IMG/VR virus record: IMGVR_UViG_3300030090_005805
Span: 1 to 55,251 of that record
Origin: a virus
Direction: 5' to 3' (one strand)
DNA: 55,251 nt
Position 1 is the stretch's first letter; each line of letters opens with the position of its first letter. Of the stretch, positions 16,486 to 25,964 are shown piece after piece. The notes beneath the pieces were generated by a model. That model was not told the origin of the DNA and searched no databases. It saw nothing but the letters and a program-made list of their open reading frames with translations. The translations under genes and the position numbers were made by a program.

Positions 16486-17626
16486 AGTAGTTAGAGTAAT
16501 AGATATTATATTAGATGAATCCCATTCACATTATTTACGATATGGTAAAGAAGAATCTGTAGGAACTATATTTTGGAGTCCTATAAGTAGAAGAAATCCT
16601 GTAGTAACAAATCTTGATCTTTTTCAAACAGCTAAACCTTTAAATTACAGTATATCTCATTATCCTGTACCTAATGAAATATTACATATATTAGGAGCTC
16701 CTTCTTCTACATACAATGAAAATAATAGTTTTGATTGGTATTATATGCCTCCTATATCAATTTATAAAGACCCTTCAAGTAATGCTTACCCTACAGACAT
16801 AAGAGGTGATATTGGAGAAGGTTCTGGTTTTTACGAAGGTCGTTATTTTAAATCAAATGAAAATGTAAGACCATTAAGACCATATGAAGGAGACATAATG
16901 ATAGAGGGTCGTTTTGGACAGTCTATAAGATTTGGATCTACTATAAATAATACTTTAACTGCTCATCCTAATGAATGGAGTAATGAAGGAAAAGTAGGAA
17001 ACCCTATTACTATTATAAGAAATGGCCAACAAGGAAATGAAGGGTATGAAGTAGGAAATCCCGATAAAGAAACTTTTAAACATATATTAGAAAATATAAA
17101 TGAGGATGATTCAAGTATATATTTATGTTCTACACAACAAATATCAAACTTTATTCCTGCTTCACTTTATAAAGAATCATATGGGGTAGAAGATTCAGGA
17201 ACAAAACCTCAAGAAACTGTAATTATGCCTAATAATGAATTTCCACCTTCTATTGAAGAAAAATTAACATCTTATACTCCTCCTATACCACCAGAAGAAA
17301 TACAAAATACAAGTGAAATTAACCCAGAAATAGACCCTGAAACAGCACAATATGATATAGCCCCTACAGAACAACAAATAGTACAACCTACAGATACAGA
17401 CAACTCAATTCCTCCTAATCTTATAGTCCCTGATAATATTGACCCTAATGTATTAGCAGCTCCTATAGATAATTTATCTGTTTCTCCATTTACTATATCT
17501 GGAGATGAAAATACTCCTACTAATATTGATGATCAAATAACAATACCAGGTTATAACCCTGATTTACCTAATGGAGGAGGTACTTTTTATGATGATGGAG
17601 AAGATTTTGATGGAGAATTAGATTAA
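16475..17626 (+). CDS. Baseplate hub/central-spike OB-fold-like protein
   Basis: A 383-residue virion protein. The N-terminal 210 residues are beta-rich and contain GDIMIEGRFGQSIRFGST (about 143-160) followed by ITIIRNGQ. This pattern is typical of the OB-fold hub proteins that hold the T4 gp5-type spike in large marine myophages. The C-terminal 170 residues are Pro/Asp/Asn-rich and look extended. It is followed by an M15 peptidase and a beta-strand tip-like protein, so the three may together replace T4 gp5. It overlaps the preceding gene by 11 bases. Confidence 0.62.
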   Translation: MRFKVVRVIDIILDESHSHYLRYGKEESVGTIFWSPISRRNPVVTNLDLFQTAKPLNYSISHYPVPNEILHILGAPSSTYNENNSFDWYYMPPISIYKDPSSNAYPTDIRGDIGEGSGFYEGRYFKSNENVRPLRPYEGDIMIEGRFGQSIRFGSTINNTLTAHPNEWSNEGKVGNPITIIRNGQQGNEGYEVGNPDKETFKHILENINEDDSSIYLCSTQQISNFIPASLYKESYGVEDSGTKPQETVIMPNNEFPPSIEEKLTSYTPPIPPEEIQNTSEINPEIDPETAQYDIAPTEQQIVQPTDTDNSIPPNLIVPDNIDPNVLAAPIDNLSVSPFTISGDENTPTNIDDQITIPGYNPDLPNGGGTFYDDGEDFDGELD

Positions 17627-17637
17627 AAATATAAAAT

Positions 17638-18228
17638 ATGCCCTTTAACCTATTAAGTAATATAAAAAGCAAAAAAGCAGAACAAGAAGGAATAAATAAT
17701 TTCCCTGGAGTTGATGTAGAAACAGATCCTACCTTAACTTATGATTTTATTGTTAATAATTTAATTCGTTTACATGCACAATGTATTACCCCTATAATAG
17801 AAACCTTTGGTGAAAGTAATATAGGAATTACTTCAGCATATAGATGTAAAGATTTAAATAAAGCAGTAAATGGGGTTGAAAATTCTCAACACATTAAAGG
17901 GTATGCTATAGACATAGTTAGTATAAATCATCCTACATCTGTAATATTTAATTGGGCAGTTCAAAATTTAACTGATTACTACCAATTAATTTGGGAATAT
18001 CCAGAACAAGGACAATTTAATAATCCTAATAACTTTAATCCATCGTGGATTCATATATCTTTAACAGATGGATTTAACCCTAAAACTAAATCTATAGCTA
18101 CTAAAATAGAAAAAGTACATGAAGCATATTTAAGAAACTCAGAACTTCAAATTTCTTCTAAAACTCCTTATAGAAGTGGAGAATATACACATAATATTGC
18201 GATAGCAGATAATAATTTATTTTTATAA
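17638..18228 (+). CDS. M15-family peptidoglycan peptidase
   Basis: A zinc D-Ala-D-Ala-type or L-Ala-D-Glu-type peptidase of 196 residues. The motifs are TSAYR (65-69), SQHIKGYAID with His85 and Asp92, and WIHIS with His139, which are the metal ligands of peptidase M15 (VanY/endolysin-like). It has no signal peptide. Its place between two spike-region genes suggests a tail-borne enzyme for penetrating the cell wall at entry, though use as an endolysin at exit cannot be excluded. Confidence 0.85.
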   Translation: MPFNLLSNIKSKKAEQEGINNFPGVDVETDPTLTYDFIVNNLIRLHAQCITPIIETFGESNIGITSAYRCKDLNKAVNGVENSQHIKGYAIDIVSINHPTSVIFNWAVQNLTDYYQLIWEYPEQGQFNNPNNFNPSWIHISLTDGFNPKTKSIATKIEKVHEAYLRNSELQISSKTPYRSGEYTHNIAIADNNLFL

Positions 18229-18230
18229 AA

Positions 18231-18701
18231 ATGACGTTTAAACCTTTACCTTTATCTACATACATAGGAAATCAAGTATTAATAAATTCAGATAGATTAA
18301 TATTTAATGCTAAAAAAGATTCTATACTTTTATATTCAGATAAAGTTATAGGATTTAGTACTAATGGAAGTTTTCACTTTGACACTAGTCCTGAAAGTGA
18401 TAGTAAATTTGTTTTAAATTCACCTAATATATATTTAGGATTAGAATATGATAATACACTCCCTACAGAACCTGCAGTTTTAGGAAATGAACTTAAAGAT
18501 ATTTTACGTAGAATTATAGATCAAATTATGGGGTTAATGGCAGATATAGAATTTAAAATATCATATACAGTTACTCTTCCAGGATCTCCTACAGGACCTA
18601 ATCCTCTTAATTCAGGACAATTACAAGGAAGATATAGAGAACTTAGAACTATAATATCAGATTTAGATGACATTTTAAGTGAAAACACAAAACTAGTTTA
18701 A
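18231..18701 (+). CDS. Spike-tip or beta-helix-like virion protein, 156 aa
   Basis: The N-terminal 85 residues are short repeating strands (LINSDRLIFNAKKDSILLY, then FVLNSPNIYLG), the look of a trimeric beta-helix needle. After PAVLGNEL the protein is helical. These features match proteins that extend the T4-like central spike. It starts 2 bases after the M15 peptidase and abuts the next gene. Confidence 0.58.
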   Translation: MTFKPLPLSTYIGNQVLINSDRLIFNAKKDSILLYSDKVIGFSTNGSFHFDTSPESDSKFVLNSPNIYLGLEYDNTLPTEPAVLGNELKDILRRIIDQIMGLMADIEFKISYTVTLPGSPTGPNPLNSGQLQGRYRELRTIISDLDDILSENTKLV

Positions 18702-19622
18702 ATGGCAACACAACAAATAAGAAATATAATTAATAGTCAAATTGATTCTAGATTAGCTAGAGCAGAAAAAGATGTACGAAATGAAGGAAAAAAAAGATTA
18801 AAAGATTTAAAGAAAAAAATTCCAACTCCTCAAGAAGTACAAGCTAAAATGACAATTGAAATAGATAATGAAAGTTGTAGTGAAGCTGGGTATGAAGAAT
18901 ATATGAAAAAATATAATGAACAAATGAGTAAATTTCAAAATTTAGAATTTATTTTAGATAGAGGATTAAACAAATTTGATGGAATTATAAATAAAGTAAA
19001 ACCTATTTCAGAAGAAAAAGGTCCCATAAAAGTTATTATGGGTGTAGTAGATTACTTATCTCCAATAATTGATATTTTAAAAATAATAATATCTTTAGCT
19101 CCTATTGCTTTATTAGCAAATTCAGGTCCTACTTCAAGTGGAGCTGTTACTGATCAAATTCAAGATAAAAGAGATAAAGCAAATGGAAAAATAAAAGAAT
19201 GGGCTGCTCTCTTTGCAACTATACCTGCAATAATACTTTTATATAAAAATAAAGCTGAAAAAATTCTTTCTAAATTAGAACAAGCAAGAAATAAATTAAA
19301 TTTTTTAAAAGAAAAAGTACTTTTATTAAAAGCTCTTTTAGATCATCAAAAACTTGAGTATGTTCAAAGATGCAATGATCTAAATAACCCTCAAGTTACT
19401 ACAGACACTACTGTAGGTATAGATGGAGAAGAAATAAACCCTGATATTCAAAATACAGATTTAGAAAATTATTTACAACTTCTTCAACAAAAATATAATA
19501 GCGTATATCAACAATTACAAGAATCAGGGGATACAAAAGCTCTTGAAAGAACTTATAATATTAAAGAAAATTTACAAGAATTTTACAATAGTGGGTTTAA
19601 AATTATAAATCCTCAAGATTAA
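18702..19622 (+). CDS. Virion-region protein with hydrophobic helices, 306 aa
   Basis: A mostly helical protein with a charged N-terminal region, two hydrophobic segments (about 110-140 and 167-182) and a coiled-coil-like C-terminal half. It starts right at the end of the previous gene. The hydrophobic segments in a tail-gene setting suggest a protein that enters or bridges the membrane at infection, or a tape-measure-like piece; the sequence does not decide. Confidence 0.58.
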   Translation: MATQQIRNIINSQIDSRLARAEKDVRNEGKKRLKDLKKKIPTPQEVQAKMTIEIDNESCSEAGYEEYMKKYNEQMSKFQNLEFILDRGLNKFDGIINKVKPISEEKGPIKVIMGVVDYLSPIIDILKIIISLAPIALLANSGPTSSGAVTDQIQDKRDKANGKIKEWAALFATIPAIILLYKNKAEKILSKLEQARNKLNFLKEKVLLLKALLDHQKLEYVQRCNDLNNPQVTTDTTVGIDGEEINPDIQNTDLENYLQLLQQKYNSVYQQLQESGDTKALERTYNIKENLQEFYNSGFKIINPQD

Positions 19623-19624
19623 AT

Positions 19625-19636
19625 TATATTTATTAA
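19625..19636 (+). promoter_or_regulatory. Putative late promoter motif
   Basis: TATATTTATTAA lies 29 bases before the start codon at 19654, in one of the few gaps inside the tail module. It is identical over 12 bases to the motif at 10861. Confidence 0.47.
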
Positions 19637-19653
19637 CATAAACAAATAATAAC

Positions 19654-20079
19654 ATGAAAGCAAAAACTTTTGAAAATCTAATTAGAAAAGTAGTTAGAGA
19701 AGAAATTGACTATGCTCTACGTAGAGAAATTAGATCACTTAAAGAAGACTTACAAAGTGAAAATAAACCTCAAATTGTAGAACAAAAACCAGTGTTGCAA
19801 AAAGCTAACAATTTAAAACAAGAAATTTTTGCAAAAAAACACATTAAAGCACAACAGTTTACATCAAATAATACTTTAAATGATTTACTAAATGAAACAG
19901 CTCAAGGAGACACAAATTTAGATAGAGGAACTTCTCCTGTTACAATGGAAGGAGATTTTTCTACTGTAGGAGGAGTACCTGTAGAATCAGTCCCTGAAGA
20001 AGTACAAAATGCAGTAACAAGAGATTATAGTGCTTTAATGGAAGCAATTGATAAAAAGAAAAATAATAAAAGACCATAA
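19654..20079 (+). CDS. Tagged hypothetical protein, 141 aa
   Basis: The N-terminal 31 residues form a basic amphipathic helix ending SLKE (Glu31), then a disordered, Gln/Lys-rich region and a Gly/Thr-rich C-terminal half. The N-terminal helix resembles the tags on the Cys-rich proteins downstream. The stop codon overlaps the start of the gp25 gene (ATAATGG), so it heads the wedge operon. No family is recognised. Confidence 0.6.
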   Translation: MKAKTFENLIRKVVREEIDYALRREIRSLKEDLQSENKPQIVEQKPVLQKANNLKQEIFAKKHIKAQQFTSNNTLNDLLNETAQGDTNLDRGTSPVTMEGDFSTVGGVPVESVPEEVQNAVTRDYSALMEAIDKKKNNKRP

Positions 20080-20486
20080 TGGCTATATTACAAGGAATAA
20101 AAAGAATTAGTCCTTTAGATCTTAATAAAAATGTTAGGATAGGGGTTGCTTTTCCTTTGGATGATATTAATATGTTTCAAGGAACTGAAACTATAAAAGA
20201 ACAAGTCAAAACAAATCTTATAAATGTCTTACTAACAGTTCCTGGAGAAAGAATAAACTTACCTAAATATGGTGTAGGATTAAAAAAACTTTTATTTGAA
20301 AACGAAATAAACACAGAATTACTAAAAGAAAAAATAAATTTTCAAATAAGTAAATATGTTGAAAACATACGTGTAACTAGTGTAGATATAGGCGCAAGTG
20401 AAGATGAACATACTATATTTATAACTATAGTATATAGAGTTTTGTTAGATGGATCTTTAGATAGTATAAAATTAAACTTTTCATAA
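20079..20486 (+). CDS. Baseplate wedge protein, gp25-like
   Basis: A 135-residue member of the GPW/gp25 family, close to T4 gp25 (132). It shows GVAFPL (about 22-27) and the characteristic VPGERINLPKYGVGLKKLLF (about 53-72). gp25 joins the sheath to the baseplate in contractile tails, so this gene shows that the phage has a myovirus-type tail. It overlaps the previous gene by one base and precedes gp6 by 2 bases, the T4 order. Confidence 0.92.
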   Translation: MAILQGIKRISPLDLNKNVRIGVAFPLDDINMFQGTETIKEQVKTNLINVLLTVPGERINLPKYGVGLKKLLFENEINTELLKEKINFQISKYVENIRVTSVDIGASEDEHTIFITIVYRVLLDGSLDSIKLNFS

Positions 20487-20488
20487 TA

Positions 20489-22384
20489 ATGGCTTATAAT
20501 AAATTATTAACACAATTTCAACCTAGAGATATTAATTATCTAAATAAGGATTTTGCTACATTTAAACAAAATTTATTAGAATTTACACGAACTTATTTTC
20601 CTGACAATTTTAATGATTTTAGTGAAGGAAATCCTGGAATGATGTTTTTAGAAATGGCTGCTTATGTAGGAGATGTTCTTTCCTTTTATACTGATACTCA
20701 ATTTCAAGAGTCTTTTCTTTTATTAGCACAAAATCAAAATAATTTATATAATATGGCTTATGCTATGGGTTATAAACCTAGAGTTACATCAGCTGCAGCT
20801 GTTTCTTTAGATATAACTCAATTAGTTCCTGCTAAAGTAGATGAAGAAGGTGCAAGAGTCCCTGATTATGATTATGCTTTAAATATAAAACAAAGTTCTA
20901 CTTTTATTTCTACTGAAGGTCCTTCTTTTTATTTAATAGATGATTGTGATTTTACATATTCTTCTTCTTTATCTCCTGTTACAGCAAGTATATATCAGTA
21001 TGACAGTGATGCTAAACCAGAATATTATATATTAAGAAAACAAGCACAAGCTATATCTGCTAACGTAAAAAGTCAAGAATTTTCAATAGGAACAGCTCAA
21101 CGATTTAAAACTATTAGCTTATTTGATACAAATATTATATCTGTAGAAAGAGTTACAGATTCAAATGGTAATACTTGGACAGAAGTACCTTATTTAGCAC
21201 AAGATACTGTATATCAAGAAGTTAATAATAATGCAGCTAACGACCCTGAATTACATCAATATAATCATGAAACTCCTTATTTACTTAAATTAAAAGAAGT
21301 TCCTAAAAGATTTATAAGTAGAATAAAAACAGACAATACTTTAGAAATTCAATTTGGGGCAGGAACAAGTGCTCAATCTGATGAAGAAATTATACCTAAT
21401 CCAGATAATGTAGGATTAGGAATAAAAGATGGTTTATCAAAGTTAGATAAAACTTATGATCCATCAAACTTTTTATACACAAAAACTTATGGTCAAGCAC
21501 CACAAAATGTAACTATAACAGTAGATTATTTAGTAGGAGGAGGTTTAAAAGCAAATGTAAATAGTAATACTATTACTGATGTAGGTGAACTTACAATTGT
21601 TTCTAAACCTAATTTACAAGTTGGAATGGCTAATTTTATTAGATCATCTATTACTTCTACTAATGTAGAAGCAGCAAGAGGAGGAGGTAGTGGAGATTCT
21701 ATAGAAGACATAAGATTAAATGTTATGGCTAACTTTTCTACTCAAGGAAGAACAGTAACAAAAGAAGATTATATTGTTAGAACTCTTTTAATGCCTTCTC
21801 GTTTAGGAAGTATAGCTAAAGCTTACATTACTCAAGATGATCAAATATCCCCTCTAACTACACAACCAAATAGAATTCCAAACCCATTAGCTATAAATTT
21901 ATATGTTTTAGGATATAATCAAAAAGGTTTATTTACAACAATAAATAAAGCTACTAAGACAAATTTACTTACATATTTAGAACAACATAGAACATTAACA
22001 GATGCAATTAATATTAAAAATGCTTTTATAATAAATTTTGCAATTGAATTTGAAATTACAACATTTAAAAATTATAACAATAATAGTGTATTATTAGAAT
22101 GTATTACTAATTTAAGAGAATATTTTAATAATGATTCAAGACAAATTAATCAACCTATTGTAATAGCAGATGTTAAAAATTTAATAGGATCTATACGTGG
22201 TGTACAAACAGTAGAAAATGTAATATTTTCAAACAAATCAGGAGTTTATGGAGGATATTCTATTTATAGATATGATATGGAAGCAGCAACTAAAAATGGT
22301 ATAATATATCCATCAATGGATCCAAGTATATTTGAATTAAAATTCCCTAACACAGACATTAAAGGTCGAGTAATAACTTATTAA
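20489..22384 (+). CDS. Baseplate wedge protein, gp6/baseplate J-like
   Basis: A 631-residue wedge protein. The N-terminal DFSEGNPGMMFLEMAAYVGD (about 48-67) and FYTDTQFQESFL mark the gp6/baseplate-J family. A J-like core with ARGGGSGDSIEDIR (about 392-405) and a C-terminal beta domain follow. T4 gp6 is about 660 residues and forms the inner baseplate ring with gp25 and gp53. It follows the gp25 gene directly. Confidence 0.9.
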   Translation: MAYNKLLTQFQPRDINYLNKDFATFKQNLLEFTRTYFPDNFNDFSEGNPGMMFLEMAAYVGDVLSFYTDTQFQESFLLLAQNQNNLYNMAYAMGYKPRVTSAAAVSLDITQLVPAKVDEEGARVPDYDYALNIKQSSTFISTEGPSFYLIDDCDFTYSSSLSPVTASIYQYDSDAKPEYYILRKQAQAISANVKSQEFSIGTAQRFKTISLFDTNIISVERVTDSNGNTWTEVPYLAQDTVYQEVNNNAANDPELHQYNHETPYLLKLKEVPKRFISRIKTDNTLEIQFGAGTSAQSDEEIIPNPDNVGLGIKDGLSKLDKTYDPSNFLYTKTYGQAPQNVTITVDYLVGGGLKANVNSNTITDVGELTIVSKPNLQVGMANFIRSSITSTNVEAARGGGSGDSIEDIRLNVMANFSTQGRTVTKEDYIVRTLLMPSRLGSIAKAYITQDDQISPLTTQPNRIPNPLAINLYVLGYNQKGLFTTINKATKTNLLTYLEQHRTLTDAINIKNAFIINFAIEFEITTFKNYNNNSVLLECITNLREYFNNDSRQINQPIVIADVKNLIGSIRGVQTVENVIFSNKSGVYGGYSIYRYDMEAATKNGIIYPSMDPSIFELKFPNTDIKGRVITY

Positions 22385-22385
22385 T

Positions 22386-23552
22386 ATGGCATATTATTTT
22401 TTATTTCCTGAAAAAGATACAACAATCTATAGTCATCCTGATAGATCAAAAATGAATGCAGGTCATGATGAAATATTAGAAGTAGTTAAAGAAAGAGGAT
22501 CAACAGATCAAAAATTTTATCCTTCAAGAATTTTAATTAAATTTAAAAATGAAGAAATTACAGATTTAATATCTGAAACCATAGGTCATTCTACTTTTAA
22601 TAATAGTACTTCAAAAGTTAATCTTGAATTATTTAATGCAAATTCTAAAAATTTAAATGCAACTTTAAATTTAAATGTATTTGCTATATCTCAATCATGG
22701 GATGAAGGTACAGGTAGATATTCTAATTTACCAACAAGTTCAAATGGGTGTAGTTGGATATTTAGAAATAATACAACTGTAGCTACAGAATGGTTAGGGG
22801 TAACAGCATCAAATTTTGCAACAGGTACAACAGGATCAATCACTTCTTTATTAACTCAAGGAGGAGCTAATTGGTATACAGCTAGTGGATTTACTTCTAC
22901 TCAACAATTTTTAGCAGGTGATTCTTTAGATACTGATTTTGATGTTACAGATATAGTAAAAAAACATAGTGCTAGCTTATTTAATAATAGTACTTTTCCT
23001 GTTGGGGCACCTAATAATGGATTTTTAATAAAAAAACCAGAAATAATTGAAGCAGATACAGGAAGTGCTTTTGGTGATTTACAATATTTTTCAACAGATA
23101 CACACACAATATACCCACCTACATTAACATTTAAATGGGATGATTCTATCTATAATGATTCTCTTACAGGAAGTGCTAAATATTCAGGAGATTTAAATGT
23201 TTCATTGTATAGAAATAAAGAAGAATATAATCAAAATGATGTAGCTACTTTTAGAATTCATGTAAGAGATAAATATCCAACAAGACAATTTGCTTCAAGT
23301 TCAAATTTTTTAAATGCAGGCTACTTTACAACAGCTTCTTTTTATAGTATAAGAGATGCTCACACAGAAAGAGAAATTATTCCTTTTGATACTAATTTTA
23401 CAAAATTAAGTGCTGACTCAGAAGGTATGTACTTTAAAGTATATATGAAAGGATTACAACCAGAAAGATATTATCGTATCTTATTTAAACACACTAACAA
23501 TGATGGAACAGCTATTTATGATGATAAATATTATTTTAAAGTTGTTAGATAA
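22386..23552 (+). CDS. Virion structural protein, DNRLRE-like N-terminus
   Basis: A 388-residue beta-rich protein. Its start (FPEKDTTIYSHPDRSKMNAG, then an SRILIKF strand) resembles the DNRLRE/CBM-type module seen in tail and surface proteins. The C-terminal third looks like Ig-type strands ending in YYFKVVR. It starts 1 base after the gp6 gene, so it is probably a wedge or tail-peripheral component. Confidence 0.62.
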   Translation: MAYYFLFPEKDTTIYSHPDRSKMNAGHDEILEVVKERGSTDQKFYPSRILIKFKNEEITDLISETIGHSTFNNSTSKVNLELFNANSKNLNATLNLNVFAISQSWDEGTGRYSNLPTSSNGCSWIFRNNTTVATEWLGVTASNFATGTTGSITSLLTQGGANWYTASGFTSTQQFLAGDSLDTDFDVTDIVKKHSASLFNNSTFPVGAPNNGFLIKKPEIIEADTGSAFGDLQYFSTDTHTIYPPTLTFKWDDSIYNDSLTGSAKYSGDLNVSLYRNKEEYNQNDVATFRIHVRDKYPTRQFASSSNFLNAGYFTTASFYSIRDAHTEREIIPFDTNFTKLSADSEGMYFKVYMKGLQPERYYRILFKHTNNDGTAIYDDKYYFKVVR

Positions 23553-23564
23553 TAAAAATAATTT

Positions 23565-25325
23565 ATGGCTAATAAATCTCTACGTAAAAGAATAACAAGT
23601 AATAAACACTCAAATACTGTTATAAATAAAAAATTTGAAAAACTAGCCAAATCAGGAGATCCTATAGACCCAGAAAGAATTAAAAATATGTATAATGATT
23701 CTTTCTTTAAAATAAAAAAAACAGGTAAATTATCACATAATGAAATAATAGAACAAAGCTATAATTATGTATTTTATAGACTTAATCAAACTTTAGATAA
23801 TAGAATAGATACACTTTTATATGACCTTGATGAATGGAATAACAAACTAACAGATAGTCAATTACCAAATATTAATGAGCATAGTGTATATGATGATGGG
23901 TCTTTTTTAATGGCAGGAGAAAGTCCAGATCAAGAACCTTATCAAGACATGTTTACTGTATGGGTAATGCAAGAAGGAAGAAAAAGACCTATTGCAGATG
24001 TTAACGTATATAATACTATTAGAAAAGCTTATGGTCTTGAAATAGGAGAAACTACAGGAATATATTATCTTACTATAGAAGAATTAAATTTAATACCTGA
24101 TGGTACACCCATACATGTTTATCCTGACTTAAATTTAGAAGGAAATAGTTTAATAGCAGAAGATGTAGATTTAGAACTTACTTCTGCTTATTATGAAGCA
24201 TCTTTTTATTGTGAAGGTAATGAAGTGCAAGATGTGTATAATATTATATTAAATGATAATGGAGCATCTCAAGGTCAATTTTTTGTAAATAACGAAGGAT
24301 GTCGTATAAAATTTTTAGTAGATAATGGTACAGTTGATGAAGTATTACCTGAAATTGTAGAAGTACAATTTAATAAAGGAGACCAAATAATACAAAGATT
24401 TGTTAGAGAAACTTTTAGTTTAAATAATTCAGGAATGCCTACTAATATTAGTGAACTTTATACGTTAAATTCTCCTGGAGAATTAACATATGATACTGCT
24501 TATGTTGCGGGAGCTATGGATGTAGGTGTAATGCCTATATCTGATTATATAAGAGAATGGGGACCTATGGGAAAATTTACAGGTATAGTTTATGCTGAAG
24601 GTAGAATTAAATACAGAGAACTTAAACCTAATGAAGAGACTGACTCACACATACTTAATGGGTTACCATCTTCTCCCTCAATGGGAAGTTATTATCAAGT
24701 TGTAAATGTAGATCAACTTAATCAAAATACACCCTTTGGTACTAATAGAATTTTTGCACCTGGGTCTAGTTTATTTGGGGGATTAAATCAAGATTCTGAT
24801 CTTCAATCTAAATTTGATGATTTATCTTTTAAATACTATTCAAAACAAGCTGTAGTAGGTAACATATATTTAGATTTATCATATCTTGGGGGATTTGTAA
24901 ATTTCTTTACTGGAGATGAAATTCGTGTAAATGGAGGAACTTTTCCTATTTATGGACAACCTATAATTAGGTATGATCAAAGGTATAATGTAATATTAGC
25001 AATAAGATCAAAAACATGGGATATTGCTAGTATTGATGTAGGTTCACAAGAATGGTTTGTTTTATATGATTTAACAGGAGGTAGAGGAGTTTATACAAGA
25101 AGAAGAAGAGACTTAAAAAATGCAGGTATAAATTTAGATATGGGATTTAGTGATTCAGGGCCTGATAGAATTAAATGGGAAAATGCAGATCGATCTAAAA
25201 TAAAATTTATAGGATTAAAAGGGTATGGAACTGTTGGTTATAATAATTCAGGAGTAGGAAATGATAATCCATTTAATCCTAACAATGGAGGTAGTAATTT
25301 TGAAATAAACTCATATAATAATTAA
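23565..25325 (+). CDS. Virion structural protein, probable baseplate wedge
   Basis: A 586-residue protein of unknown family in the wedge gene cluster. The N-terminal 100 residues are helical and basic, and the rest is beta-rich. The position after gp6 corresponds to gp7/gp8 in T4, but no clear similarity is visible. The C-terminus is Asn/Gly-rich and probably flexible. Confidence 0.6.
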   Translation: MANKSLRKRITSNKHSNTVINKKFEKLAKSGDPIDPERIKNMYNDSFFKIKKTGKLSHNEIIEQSYNYVFYRLNQTLDNRIDTLLYDLDEWNNKLTDSQLPNINEHSVYDDGSFLMAGESPDQEPYQDMFTVWVMQEGRKRPIADVNVYNTIRKAYGLEIGETTGIYYLTIEELNLIPDGTPIHVYPDLNLEGNSLIAEDVDLELTSAYYEASFYCEGNEVQDVYNIILNDNGASQGQFFVNNEGCRIKFLVDNGTVDEVLPEIVEVQFNKGDQIIQRFVRETFSLNNSGMPTNISELYTLNSPGELTYDTAYVAGAMDVGVMPISDYIREWGPMGKFTGIVYAEGRIKYRELKPNEETDSHILNGLPSSPSMGSYYQVVNVDQLNQNTPFGTNRIFAPGSSLFGGLNQDSDLQSKFDDLSFKYYSKQAVVGNIYLDLSYLGGFVNFFTGDEIRVNGGTFPIYGQPIIRYDQRYNVILAIRSKTWDIASIDVGSQEWFVLYDLTGGRGVYTRRRRDLKNAGINLDMGFSDSGPDRIKWENADRSKIKFIGLKGYGTVGYNNSGVGNDNPFNPNNGGSNFEINSYNN

Positions 25326-25329
25326 TAAT

Positions 25330-25962
25330 ATGCCAAATGTAAAATTAACAAAAAGATATTATGGAGCAAAAGAGGCTAAAGAAAGATTAGATACAAAAAT
25401 TTTTCAATTATTACCTAAAAAAATAACTCCAAAAATTTTTTTTGATTTATATAACCAATATTTTTATAATATTCCTAATCTTTTACATAGAGAATTTATA
25501 ACAAGAAGTACAGAATATGTTTATCCTGAAGGCTATACTAATCCTAGACAAATAGAAATAGATGAACTAACAAAACAAATAAATGATATTAAAGATCAAA
25601 TAGACTCAGTAGAAAAAGAACATCCTTACTTTAAAAATGGAAATTTTATTATGGATTTAGTTTATGAAGGTAATCCTCAATCAGCAATATCAGAAGGTAA
25701 AGTTTTTTATATGCATTCAAAGAAAAAAAGACCCGTTTTAAATTATAGTATTTATAGTAATTTAAAAAATAAAATAAGAAAAATTAGAGGTCCTATAGAA
25801 GATTCTAATTTTATTATTTTTGTAGATAATATTACATTAGGGGGAATATCTACTGGTCCCCCTATAGAAAAAACAGAAGATATTTACATACCTGTTTTAG
25901 AAATTAATAGGTATGGTCGAGCATTAGTAGATGATGATGATGCGATAATTATAAGAGATTAA
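25330..25962 (+). CDS. Virion structural protein, 210 aa
   Basis: An N-terminal segment of about 80 residues resembles in layout the start of the preceding protein (basic helix, then YVYPEGYTNP). A coiled-coil stretch of about 30 residues follows, then a beta-rich end. The region FYMHSKKKRPVLNYSIYSNL recalls GRKRPIADVNVYNTIR in the preceding gene, so the two may be paralogues or domain duplicates. It lies between two wedge-type genes. Confidence 0.58.
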   Translation: MPNVKLTKRYYGAKEAKERLDTKIFQLLPKKITPKIFFDLYNQYFYNIPNLLHREFITRSTEYVYPEGYTNPRQIEIDELTKQINDIKDQIDSVEKEHPYFKNGNFIMDLVYEGNPQSAISEGKVFYMHSKKKRPVLNYSIYSNLKNKIRKIRGPIEDSNFIIFVDNITLGGISTGPPIEKTEDIYIPVLEINRYGRALVDDDDAIIIRD

Positions 25963-25964
25963 AA

